Source of the DNA: Mycoplasmatota bacterium
GTDB lineage: Bacteria; Bacillota_I; Bacilli_A; Izemoplasmatales; Hujiaoplasmataceae
NCBI GenBank assembly: GCA_023132365.1
Contig: JAGLYJ010000066.1
Coordinates: 1-6,406 of the forward strand
Length of the DNA: 6,406 bases
Direction of reading: 5' to 3'
Position numbers and translations under genes: made by a program. The notes under the pieces were generated by a model. It was not told the origin of the DNA and did not search any database. It saw only the letters and a program-made list of their open reading frames with translations. Within the stretch, counting starts at the first letter, position 1. The number at the start of each line of letters is the position of its first letter. Of the stretch, positions 1-6,255 are shown piece by piece.

Positions 1-1106
1 CCCATTGCATCAAGAACGTCTTCACCATAAGCGACATAAGAAATTAATATTATTTCTCCATCTCTTTCTACACTTATTTCAGTAGGTTCTTCTTCAGTTG
101 AACCTTCTAGGTTTGAATTCGCAAATAATATTAAATCAGCATAAGAATTCATTTCAATTCCATCAATACTAATTATTTGATCTCCAGATTCTAAGAGTGT
201 ATCAATATAGAGAGCTGATTCTATATATAAACCATCTGCATCTGCATCAAGCGCAAAACCTAATCCATAAAAAATAAATTGAGGATTAATTGCAGGCAAT
301 TCCATTTCTGTTCCATTTCTCTCAACTACAAAAACATAATCATCAGCTAGTTTAGCTAATTCACTACTAACTGAATTAGTTTCTCCACTCCAAGAAGTAA
401 CTGGAATACCATTGATAGATACTATTCTATCACCAATTTCAATTATTTCATGAGCAGGCATTGATTCATTGACTTCACCGATTTCTGTACTCGCAGTATT
501 AGGCACGCCAATACTAAAAGCAATAATTAAATATACTACAAACGCTAAAATAAAATTCATTAAAGGTCCACCAAAAGCAGTAATAAATCTTTGCCATTTA
601 GTTTTATAAGCAAAACTTCTATCTTTTGGAGCAATTTGAATATGACCCTTGTCAGTAACATACATAGCATTTCTTTTAACAGTATATTCATTAATATATA
701 ATCTATTACCTTCTACGCTAAAAAGATCAAATTCTTCAACTTTCACTTCTAGAAAATCTTGGTAGTTTGTATTTGATGAATTGATTACTATTCTATTTAC
801 TTCATTTGAACTATCAAATCCTAAACGAATTTTCTGGCCAACTTTAATTATATCAGCTTCAATCTCTTCTCCAGACATTGAAACAAATCCTCCAAAGGGA
901 ATTGCTCTTATAGAAAAGACCGTTTCTCCAAACTTCTTGCTCCAAAGTCTTGGACCCATACCAAAAGAGAATTCATGACATAGAATCCCTGCTCTTTTGG
1001 CAAAAAAGAAATGCCCTAGTTCGTGTATACAAATAACTAACCCTAAAACAACTAGAAAAATAACTATATTCCAAATTGTTGATATAAAACTTAAAGTAAT
1101 TAACAT
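1..1106 (-). CDS. rseP: Site-2 intramembrane zinc metalloprotease RseP/RasP (5' part, truncated by window edge)
   Basis: The reading frame runs from ATG at 1106 off the left edge, giving 368 complete codons. The zinc-binding motif HELGH is at residues 28-32 inside the first membrane segment (about 8-36). A Bacilli-RasP-like stretch (GILCHEFSFGMGP, 40-52; FGGFVSMSGE, 71-80) follows, then a roughly 90-residue soluble insert ending in QIAP (157-160). The conserved GGPLMN motif (179-184) starts the second membrane segment (to about 200). Two PDZ-like modules come next: about 205-270 (IGDRIVSINGIPV, 224-236) and about 281-358 (SGDQIISIDGIEM, 307-319). The second catalytic motif (LDG) and the last membrane helices must lie beyond the window. 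Family members cleave anti-sigma factors and leftover signal peptides within the membrane. A ribosome binding site (GGAG, 1114-1117) sits 7 nt before the ATG, and the gap to dxr is 14 nt, so the two are probably co-transcribed. The family call is firm; substrates are unknown. Confidence 0.95.
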   Translation of the reverse strand, partial: MLITLSFISTIWNIVIFLVVLGLVICIHELGHFFFAKRAGILCHEFSFGMGPRLWSKKFGETVFSIRAIPFGGFVSMSGEEIEADIIKVGQKIRLGFDSSNEVNRIVINSSNTNYQDFLEVKVEEFDLFSVEGNRLYINEYTVKRNAMYVTDKGHIQIAPKDRSFAYKTKWQRFITAFGGPLMNFILAFVVYLIIAFSIGVPNTASTEIGEVNESMPAHEIIEIGDRIVSINGIPVTSWSGETNSVSSELAKLADDYVFVVERNGTEMELPAINPQFIFYGLGFALDADADGLYIESALYIDTLLESGDQIISIDGIEMNSYADLILFANSNLEGSTEEEPTEISVERDGEIILISYVAYGEDVLDAM

Positions 1107-1120
1107 GCTAAATCTCCATT

Positions 1121-2275
1121 CTATTTGTTATATCTTTTAAATATACTATCTTTGGTTAATTGGTCTATCTCATAAATTTCTTCTAGAGATGGATCAATTA
1201 CAGTTTTATGATTATCCACAGCACTTTTCACGATGCTCTCAATATCCAAGAAACTAATTTTTTGATTCAAAAACAAACTTACTGCAGCTTCATTAGCGGC
1301 GTTTAATACAGTTCTATTGCTTCCGCCTTTTTTATAACATTCAATTGCAAGTTGCAACAAAGGATATCTTTTATAATCCACTTCTTTAAAATTTATATTT
1401 GATATTTTATTAAAATCTAAAGGTTCAATAACGCTATCTACTCTCTTGGGGTAAAACATTGCGTATATAATTGGCAGTTTCATGTCTGGTGTTGCCATTT
1501 GAGCAACAATTGAATTATCAATGTATTCAACCATTGAATGGATAATACTATCCTCTTGAATTATAGGTTTAATTCTATCTATATCTATATCAAACAAGTA
1601 AGCAGCTTCAATGATTTCAAACCCTTTATTCATCATAGTAGCTGAATCAATAGTTATCTTTTTTCCCATTGACCAGTTCGGATGGTTAAGAGCTTCATCC
1701 AATGTTACATTTTTCAATTTGTCTCTAGTCAAATCTCTAAAAGGTCCCCCACTCGCCGTTATTATAAGTTGCTTAATAGTATTGGTATCTTCTCCTTGAA
1801 TAATTTGCCAAATAGCATTATGTTCTGAGTCGATTGGATATAGTTTTACAGGATGTATCTTCAAAAGTTCTTTTATTAGATGACCACCTACAACCAAAGT
1901 CTCTTTATTAGCAAGTAAAATATCTCTATCAATTTTAATAGCATCTATTGTTGGTTTCAATCCAACCATGCCTACTAAAGCATTAATTAAAATTCCTTCT
2001 TTATCATCTTTATTATATACAGCTAAATCCGAGAGCCCACTTGGACCAAAAACAATTTTAGCATCAGGAAAAACAGCTTTAATAACAGAAGCATCTGCTT
2101 CATCCTTAACCGCTATTAATTGTAAATTAAATTTGGATCCAATTTCAATTATCTTTTCCAAACTAGAATATCCGGAAATAGCTATTAAATTAAATTCTTC
2201 AGGAAACTCCTGGATTATATCGATTGTTTGTTCCCCAATTGATCCAGTAGCACCTAATAAATACACATTTTTCAT
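1121..2275 (-). CDS. dxr: 1-deoxy-D-xylulose 5-phosphate reductoisomerase
   Basis: This cytosolic enzyme converts 1-deoxy-D-xylulose 5-phosphate to 2-C-methyl-D-erythritol 4-phosphate with NADPH, the first committed step of the MEP isoprenoid pathway. The 384-residue protein is complete, close to the family's usual 380-400. It shows the N-terminal dinucleotide-binding loop GATGSIG (8-14), LANKET (121-126), metal-binding DSEHN (149-153, with D149 and E151), SGGPFR (175-180), and the flexible-loop and active-site block HPNWSMGKK (198-206) through DSATMMNKGFE (210-220), including H198, N216, K217 and E220. These match E. coli H209, N227, K228 and E231 from memory of the family. NAANEAAV (325-332) marks the C-terminal domain. 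The ATG is preceded by AGAGGT at 2281-2286, which overlaps the cdsA stop codon, so translation is probably coupled. Neighbours uppS and cdsA link it to lipid supply. The stop is TAG. Confidence 0.98.
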   Translation of the reverse strand: MKNVYLLGATGSIGEQTIDIIQEFPEEFNLIAISGYSSLEKIIEIGSKFNLQLIAVKDEADASVIKAVFPDAKIVFGPSGLSDLAVYNKDDKEGILINALVGMVGLKPTIDAIKIDRDILLANKETLVVGGHLIKELLKIHPVKLYPIDSEHNAIWQIIQGEDTNTIKQLIITASGGPFRDLTRDKLKNVTLDEALNHPNWSMGKKITIDSATMMNKGFEIIEAAYLFDIDIDRIKPIIQEDSIIHSMVEYIDNSIVAQMATPDMKLPIIYAMFYPKRVDSVIEPLDFNKISNINFKEVDYKRYPLLQLAIECYKKGGSNRTVLNAANEAAVSLFLNQKISFLDIESIVKSAVDNHKTVIDPSLEEIYEIDQLTKDSIFKRYNK

Positions 2276-2284
2276 AATATACCT

Positions 2285-3091
2285 CTAATATATAATAACC
2301 GCTAACATTAAGAATATTGCCACTAACATACTTGAATCAAATCTATCTAAAACGCCGCCATGCCCTGGAAACAAGTTAGAATAATCTTTAATTCCAGCTT
2401 CTCTTTTAAATTTTGAAGCTATTAAATCTCCAATTTGTGAAATAGAAGATAAGAGTATAGATAATAGTAATAAGAAAATGACACTTAAATCAATCACTTC
2501 AAAGTAATATCCGAATACTGTTGCACAAGCTGCACCAACTATTAATCCAGCTATTGCGCCTTCAACGCTTTTTTTAGGACTGATTTCAGGTGCTAATCGA
2601 TGTTTCCCAAACTTAATTCCAAAGAAATATGCGGACATATCGGTCATCATTGAAACAATGAATAGATAAACTATTAAATATAAATCCACTTTTCTTAAAT
2701 ATGCAAAAGCTATAAAACCTAAACTTGTATAGAAAACAGTTAATAACTGATTTCCAAAGTCTTCACGTTTAAATTCTTTAACACTAATATACATAATTGT
2801 ATAAAACAACAGCAAGCCAAGAATGAAGATAAATACATAAATATAATATATTATCCTATCAAAGTAAATAACACTCATTGTTGTAAATATAATAGTAACT
2901 GGTATACTCATAAAATCAAACCATCTCACTGGTTTTTTTGTTCTAGACATTTTGGCAAATTCATATGCAGCTAATCCAGACAAAATAACACATAGTCCTG
3001 AGAATAGAAATTCAAGTTTCCCTTCACCAAAATATATTAGTGTTGCTAATACTAAAGCTATTAATGTTCCAGTTATAATTCTCTGTTTCAT
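2285..3091 (-). CDS. cdsA: Phosphatidate cytidylyltransferase (CDP-diacylglycerol synthase)
   Basis: This integral membrane enzyme makes CDP-diacylglycerol from CTP and phosphatidic acid, the branch point for bacterial phospholipids. The 268-residue protein is almost wholly hydrophobic helices, with about seven or eight membrane segments visible. Its C-terminal region carries the full CDP-diacylglycerol synthase signature: SKFKRE (226-231), IKD (234-236), PGHGG (242-246) and DRFD (249-252). A second conserved family stretch, TDMSAYFFG (150-158) followed by APEISPKKSVEG (167-178), is also intact. Length is normal for the family (about 260-285). The start ATG overlaps the uppS stop by 4 nt (ATGA, 3088-3091). 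There is no strong ribosome binding site at normal distance, only a GGGGGA about 11 nt upstream, so initiation probably depends on ribosomes finishing uppS. The stop is TAG, 9 nt before dxr. Confidence 0.98.
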   Translation of the reverse strand: MKQRIITGTLIALVLATLIYFGEGKLEFLFSGLCVILSGLAAYEFAKMSRTKKPVRWFDFMSIPVTIIFTTMSVIYFDRIIYYIYVFIFILGLLLFYTIMYISVKEFKREDFGNQLLTVFYTSLGFIAFAYLRKVDLYLIVYLFIVSMMTDMSAYFFGIKFGKHRLAPEISPKKSVEGAIAGLIVGAACATVFGYYFEVIDLSVIFLLLLSILLSSISQIGDLIASKFKREAGIKDYSNLFPGHGGVLDRFDSSMLVAIFLMLAVIIY

Positions 3092-3819
3092 TTTTTCTTT
3101 AGTCCCCCATATCTTCGGTCTCTTTTATTGAAATCAATAATCGCTTTTTCTAAGTCCTTCTTAGAAAAGGCAGGCCAATATGTTTTGCAAAAATATAATT
3201 CAGCATATGCTGCTTGCCACAATAAGAAATTGCTTAAACGAACTTCTCCACTTGGTCTTATCAACATATCTAATTTAGGTAAATCTTTAGTATATAGATT
3301 TTGTTCAATATGTTTTGGTTCAATATCTTCGGGTTTGATTTTTTTATCCAAAATGTCTTGTGCTATTATTTTAACAGATTCTGTTATTTCAATTTGAGAT
3401 CCATAATCAAAACATATATTTAAAATTATTCCTTTTTTATCTTTAGTGTTTTTAGTAATTCGCTCTAGAATTTCTAAGTTCTTAGGGCTTAAATGAGTTT
3501 TTCTTCCCGAAAACATAACTTTTACATCTTTTTCATTAAAGTCATCCTTGAATTTTTTTTCAAACTCTTCTGGTAATTTCATTAAGAAATCCACCTCTGC
3601 TTGTGGTCTTTTCCAGTTTTCTGTTGAAAAAGCATATACACTTAAAGCTTTAACTCCTAAATCCGATGCTGCTATAGTTATTTTTCTTATATTTTCTACA
3701 CCAACTTGATGTCCATATGTTCTAGGTAAATGACGTTTTTTTGCCCATCTTCCATTACCATCTAAAATTATTGCAATGTGTTTTGGTATAGTTAAGGTCA
3801 TTGATTTTTGTTTTTTCAT
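3088..3819 (-). CDS. uppS: Isoprenyl transferase, undecaprenyl diphosphate synthase type (cis-prenyltransferase)
   Basis: Members of this family condense isopentenyl diphosphate onto farnesyl diphosphate in cis configuration, giving the C55 carrier lipid used for cell-wall and surface polymers. The 243-residue protein is full length. It shows HIAIILDGNGRWAKKR (14-29) with catalytic D20 and the GNGRW loop (21-25), YGHQVG (35-40), SVYAFSTENWKRP (60-72), IRPSGEVRLSNFLLWQ (187-202) and the C-terminal RDRRYGG (233-239). The usual NYGGR or NYGSR stretch reads DYGSQ (138-142), a mild departure. The ATG at 3819 has AGGGGG (3825-3830) 5 nt upstream. It is the first gene after the frr terminator and has its own putative promoter. 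The stop is TGA, overlapping the cdsA start. Product chain length cannot be read from sequence alone, so a shorter-chain cis-prenyltransferase remains possible. Confidence 0.96.
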   Translation of the reverse strand: MKKQKSMTLTIPKHIAIILDGNGRWAKKRHLPRTYGHQVGVENIRKITIAASDLGVKALSVYAFSTENWKRPQAEVDFLMKLPEEFEKKFKDDFNEKDVKVMFSGRKTHLSPKNLEILERITKNTKDKKGIILNICFDYGSQIEITESVKIIAQDILDKKIKPEDIEPKHIEQNLYTKDLPKLDMLIRPSGEVRLSNFLLWQAAYAELYFCKTYWPAFSKKDLEKAIIDFNKRDRRYGGLKKK

Positions 3820-3824
3820 AATGT

Positions 3825-3830
3825 CCCCCT
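3825..3830 (-). promoter_or_regulatory. G-rich ribosome binding site of uppS
   Basis: AGGGGG lies 5 nt before the uppS ATG at 3819. It differs from the AAGGAGG used by tsf and pyrH by an A-to-G change and may be weaker. It supports the ATG at 3819 over the in-frame ATG six codons downstream. Confidence 0.65.
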
Positions 3831-3843
3831 GTCTAACACTAAA

Positions 3844-3872
3844 ATTATACTATATTTTTTGTGATTATTCTA
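3844..3872 (-). promoter_or_regulatory. Putative promoter for uppS-cdsA-dxr-rseP
   Basis: A perfect TATAAT (3849-3844, minus strand) lies downstream of the frr terminator. The best upstream hexamer at 17-nt spacing is TAGAAT (3872-3867), a weak match to TTGACA. The predicted start near 3837 leaves about 18 nt before the uppS ATG. The -10 box and the position after a strong terminator support it; the -35 box is poor. Confidence 0.5.
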
Positions 3873-3896
3873 TGATTTTTGTTTTTTGAGAATTTG

Positions 3897-3929
3897 AAAA
3901 AAAATATAAGACTATTGCTAGTCTTATAT
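3897..3929 (-). terminator. Strong Rho-independent terminator at the end of frr
   Basis: On the minus strand a perfect 11-bp stem (3929-3919 paired with 3914-3904) closes a GCAA tetraloop of GNRA type and is followed by seven Ts (3903-3897). The frr stop codon (3924-3926) lies within the 5' arm of the stem. It is the clearest terminator in the window and marks the end of the pyrH-frr transcription unit. Confidence 0.9.
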
Positions 3930-4481
3930 ATGCATTATATCTGTTTCTTTATCTTTAAATTCTTTATCTATTCTTTCAGTAAATTTATTAGTAAGTTCTT
4001 GAACTTCATCTTGATAATATCTTAAATCATCTTCAGTAATTTCTGATGCTTTTTCCATTTTCTTATAATGAGAAATTGCATCTCTTCTAATATTTCTAAT
4101 AGCAACCTTGCTATCTTCTGCGAATTTATGTATTAATTTAACCGAACTGCGACGATTTTCTTCAGTTAGAGGCGGTAAAATAAGTCTGATTCCTATACCA
4201 TCACTAGATGGTGTTAACCCAATATTAGCCCCAAATATAGCTTTTTCAATATCTGCAACAAGTGATTTATCATATGGTTTAATATAGATTTGAGTAGCTT
4301 CTGGAACAGAAACACTAGCAACTTGGTTAATTGGAGTATCTACTCCATAATAATTAACAGTTACATTCTCTACCATTTTAGGGTTTGCTCTACCACTTCT
4401 CACAGATGAAAAATCTCTATGAAGAGACTCCATTGTATGTTCCATTTTTTCTTCTGCTTCTAATAAAATCATTTCAGGCAT
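3924..4481 (-). CDS. frr: Ribosome recycling factor
   Basis: RRF works with EF-G to split the post-termination ribosome so it can start again. With the ATG at 4481 the protein is 185 residues, exactly the usual family size. Family hallmarks are the helix with RSGRANP near residues 29-35, the Y-G-TP-like turn (YYGVDTPINQVASV, from about 44), IYIKPYD, NIGLTPSSDG, IRLILPPLTEENR, and the charged C-terminal helical bundle (VAIRNIRRDA onward). An in-frame GTG at 4490 would add three residues, but it lies within the Shine-Dalgarno region and overlaps the pyrH stop. The ATG at 4481 has AAGGAG 8 nt upstream, so it is preferred. frr follows pyrH by 5 nt, the standard bacterial pairing. Its TAA stop lies inside the stem of the downstream terminator. 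Confidence 0.97.
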   Translation of the reverse strand: MPEMILLEAEEKMEHTMESLHRDFSSVRSGRANPKMVENVTVNYYGVDTPINQVASVSVPEATQIYIKPYDKSLVADIEKAIFGANIGLTPSSDGIGIRLILPPLTEENRRSSVKLIHKFAEDSKVAIRNIRRDAISHYKKMEKASEITEDDLRYYQDEVQELTNKFTERIDKEFKDKETDIMHI

Positions 4482-4486
4482 AAAAT

Positions 4487-5209
4487 TCACTCCTTATCAT
4501 TATTTATCAATGTACCAATGTTTTCACCTAATAAGGCTTTTTTAATATTACCAGGTACATTCATATCAAATACGTATATATCAATATTGTTGTCATTACA
4601 TAATGCTGCAGCTGTTGAATCCATTACATTAAGTTGTTTTTGCAATATTTCTTTATGTGTAAGCTCGGTAAATTTCAATGCATCTTTATTAGTTCTTGGG
4701 TCTTTATTATAGACTCCATCAGTACCATTTTTTGCCATTAGCACCATATCAGCACCTAATTCAGCCGCACGTAAAGCAGCAGTTGTATCGGTAGAAAAAT
4801 ATGGATTTCCAGTGCCTCCACCAAATATTACAACACGACCTTTTTCAAAATGAGATAGTGCCTTCCTTCTAATATATGGTTCAGCAACTTGTGGGATATT
4901 TAGTGATGACATTACTCTAGTATCAACTCCAAGTGATTCTAAAGAATTTTGTAATGCTAAAGCGTTCAGGATAGTTCCAATCATGCCCATATAGTCAGCA
5001 CTTGATCTCTCAATTCCCATTTCACTAGCTAGTTTGCCTCTAAATATATTTCCTCCACCTACTATGACACCAATTTCATGAGTACCTAAATCATAAGCAT
5101 CTTTTAACTCTTTGGCAATTGTTTTTACAGTTTGAGGACAAATACCGATTGCATTTTTACCAGCAAGAGCTTCACCACTTACTTTAATCATAACTCTACG
5201 TTTTGCCAT
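4487..5209 (-). CDS. pyrH: UMP kinase
   Basis: This hexameric amino-acid-kinase-family enzyme phosphorylates UMP to UDP with ATP, feeding UTP and CTP pools. From the ATG at 5209 it is 240 residues, the usual length. Motifs are KVSGEAL (9-15, phosphate-binding), VGGGNIFRG (50-58), DYMGMIGT (72-79), the UMP/ATP-site block GGGTGNPYFSTDTTAALRA (130-148), KNGTDGVYNKDP (160-171) and MDSTAAALC (196-204). The frame stays open seven codons further upstream to a TTG at 5230, but that extension reads through a perfect AAGGAGG and part of a terminator T-tract, so the ATG is the start. The stop is TGA, directly showing that UGA terminates translation here. The gene is followed closely by frr. A terminator-like hairpin just upstream raises the question of how it is transcribed. 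Confidence 0.98.
   Translation of the reverse strand: MAKRRVMIKVSGEALAGKNAIGICPQTVKTIAKELKDAYDLGTHEIGVIVGGGNIFRGKLASEMGIERSSADYMGMIGTILNALALQNSLESLGVDTRVMSSLNIPQVAEPYIRRKALSHFEKGRVVIFGGGTGNPYFSTDTTAALRAAELGADMVLMAKNGTDGVYNKDPRTNKDALKFTELTHKEILQKQLNVMDSTAAALCNDNNIDIYVFDMNVPGNIKKALLGENIGTLINNDKE
4490..4495 (-). promoter_or_regulatory. Ribosome binding site that decides the frr start
   Basis: AAGGAG overlaps the last two sense codons of pyrH and sits 8 nt before the ATG at 4481. The in-frame GTG (4488-4490) begins on the final G of this site and so cannot be served by it. Overlap with pyrH suggests translational coupling. Confidence 0.82.
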
Positions 5210-5214
5210 AAATT

Positions 5215-5221
5215 CCTCCTT
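5215..5221 (-). promoter_or_regulatory. Ribosome binding site that decides the pyrH start
   Basis: AAGGAGG lies 5 nt before the ATG at 5209. It selects that ATG over the in-frame TTG at 5230, whose coding extension would pass through this site. Confidence 0.88.
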
Positions 5222-5228
5222 AAATTTC

Positions 5229-5254
5229 AAAAAAAGGACATACTATGCCCTTTT
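5229..5254 (-). terminator. Terminator-like hairpin between tsf and pyrH
   Basis: On the minus strand a 9-bp stem (5254-5246 paired with 5240-5232, one G-U wobble) closes a 5-nt loop and is followed by a seven-T run (5235-5229), the first four Ts being in the stem. It begins 3 nt after the tsf stop. Form and place match an intrinsic terminator for tsf. Only 7 nt separate the end of the T-run from the pyrH ribosome binding site, so it must be leaky, be regulated, or act as a processing or stability hairpin if pyrH is read from upstream. Confidence 0.75.
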
Positions 5255-5257
5255 AAT

Positions 5258-6148
5258 TTATCTTGTTTGATTCATTACTTCTTCAGCAAAATTTTCTACT
5301 TTCTTTTCAATTCCTTCACCAACGGCTAAACGTTTAAATGATTGAACCTTAGATCCTTTTGAATTAACATATTGTTCAACAGATTGGTTTGGGTCCTTAA
5401 TAAATGGTTGACTCAATAAACACATAGCTTTAAAACTTTTGTTTAATCTTCCCATTACCATTTTCTTAATGATTCCCTCAGGTTTTGGTTTTACAGCTTC
5501 AGCATTTTCATTTAAAGCTTCTCTAGTTAGAACATCTGTTTCATGAACAATAAATTCTTCAGAAATATCCTTGCTTGAAAGATATTGTGGACTTGAAGCA
5601 GCGACATGCATTGCAATGTCTTTGGCAGTCTCAAAATCAGCATTATCTAATACAGTTAATGCGGCAATTTTTCCACCCATATGCATATATGCACCAAATT
5701 CTTGGTGATCTTCTTTTAAAACAACTTCAAATCTTCTGAATGTTAAGTTTTCTCCAATTGAAGAAATTGATTCTAATAAGAATTCCTTTAATGTAGTTCC
5801 ACCAACTGGAACTTCTAAAGCACATTCTTCACAGGTTGCGTCACTTGCTAATAAAGCAGCAGCAATTTTATTTGTTAGGTTAACAAAATTCTCATTTTTG
5901 GCAACAAAATCTGTTTCAGAGTTTAATTCAAAAATAATTGCTTTGTTTCCATTTGTTTTAACCACACAGCTACCTTCTGCAGCAATTCTAGATGCTTTCT
6001 TTGCAGCTTTTGCAATTCCTTTTTCTCTTAGCCAATCGACAGCTAATTCTATATTTCCTTCAGTCTCAACTAATGCCTTTTTACAATCCATCATACCAGC
6101 ACCAGTTTTACCTCTTAATTCTTTAACTAATTTTGCGGTAACTTGCAT
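5258..6148 (-). CDS. tsf: Translation elongation factor Ts
   Basis: EF-Ts is the nucleotide exchange factor that releases GDP from EF-Tu. The protein is 296 residues, typical of the long bacterial form. The N-terminal UBA-like domain carries the signature LRGKTGAGMMDCKKAL (11-26) and WLREKG (39-44). The core domain carries the EF-Tu-contacting ETDFVAKN (78-85). Later family motifs are HMGGKIAALTVL (156-167), HVAASSPQYL (181-190) and a C-terminal FKAMCLLSQPFIKD (239-252). The ATG at 6148 has a near-perfect ribosome binding site (AAGGAGGA) 5 nt upstream. Upstream is a terminator and a recognisable promoter, so tsf appears able to be transcribed separately from the preceding rpsB-like gene. Three cysteines (C61, C106, C109), including a CEEC pair, lie in the core; their meaning is unknown. 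The stop is TAA. Confidence 0.98.
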   Translation of the reverse strand: MQVTAKLVKELRGKTGAGMMDCKKALVETEGNIELAVDWLREKGIAKAAKKASRIAAEGSCVVKTNGNKAIIFELNSETDFVAKNENFVNLTNKIAAALLASDATCEECALEVPVGGTTLKEFLLESISSIGENLTFRRFEVVLKEDHQEFGAYMHMGGKIAALTVLDNADFETAKDIAMHVAASSPQYLSSKDISEEFIVHETDVLTREALNENAEAVKPKPEGIIKKMVMGRLNKSFKAMCLLSQPFIKDPNQSVEQYVNSKGSKVQSFKRLAVGEGIEKKVENFAEEVMNQTR

Positions 6149-6153
6149 TTTTA

Positions 6154-6160
6154 TCCTCCT
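6154..6160 (-). promoter_or_regulatory. Ribosome binding site of tsf
   Basis: AGGAGGA, preceded by another A, lies 5 nt before the ATG at 6148. It is a near-perfect anti-Shine-Dalgarno match and fixes the tsf start. Confidence 0.85.
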
Positions 6161-6171
6161 TAAAACACATC

Positions 6172-6201
6172 ATTATAATATTATCATATTTTTAATATCA
6201 A
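6172..6201 (-). promoter_or_regulatory. Putative sigma-A-type promoter for tsf
   Basis: On the minus strand TTGATA (6201-6196) and a perfect TATAAT (6177-6172) are separated by 18 nt. Transcription would start near 6165, leaving a leader of about 17 nt that holds the AAGGAGGA ribosome binding site. It lies directly after the terminator of the upstream gene, which supports an independent start. AT-rich DNA yields chance matches, so this is a prediction. Confidence 0.65.
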
Positions 6202-6232
6202 TACAATGTCTCTATCTATAATTATATTCTTT

Positions 6233-6255
6233 AAAAAGGGAGCTTTTAGCCCCCT
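6233..6255 (-). terminator. Rho-independent terminator after the rpsB-like gene
   Basis: On the minus strand an 8-bp stem (6248-6255 paired with 6237-6244, one G-U wobble) closes a 3-nt loop. It runs directly into a five-T tract (6237-6233, the first T inside the stem). It starts about 10 nt after the stop codon at 6266, a typical place for an intrinsic terminator. It separates the rpsB-like gene from tsf, which has a promoter just downstream. Confidence 0.82.

Noticed and set aside
781..978. Plus-strand open frame of 65 codons
   Set aside because: It lies wholly antisense to rseP in the region of the HELGH and FGGFV motifs, has no ribosome binding site I recognise, and its peptide has no recognisable features.
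1570..1592. Short CTATAT-type repeat
   Set aside because: It is explained by the coding of alternating Asp and Ile residues in Dxr (FDIDIDRI), not by a separate repeat element.
1968..2288. Plus-strand open frame of 106 codons
   Set aside because: It is antisense to the conserved N-terminal domain of dxr. Low G+C on a coding strand readily leaves such shadow frames, and the peptide resembles no known family.
3128..3397. Plus-strand open frame of 89 codons
   Set aside because: It is antisense to the conserved C-terminal half of uppS, with no supporting start signal. Shorter plus-strand frames at 1611-1799, 4518-4712 and 5132-5329 were dropped for the same reason.
3820..3896. AT-rich stretch between frr and uppS as a possible riboswitch or small RNA
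   Set aside because: After the terminator it is only about 77 nt, and the predicted leader is about 18 nt. I see no stable structure beyond the promoter elements.
4482..4490. Upstream GTG start for frr
   Set aside because: It overlaps the AAGGAG site and the pyrH stop. The ATG at 4481 has proper spacing and gives the canonical 185 residues.
5210..5230. Seven-codon N-terminal extension of pyrH from a TTG
   Set aside because: The extension encodes the ribosome binding site and part of the terminator T-tract. The ATG at 5209 gives the normal family N-terminus and length.
5898..6221. Plus-strand open frame of 107 codons
   Set aside because: It is antisense to the tsf N-terminus and crosses the tsf promoter region. 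Its hydrophobic look comes from the reverse complement of conserved charged codons.
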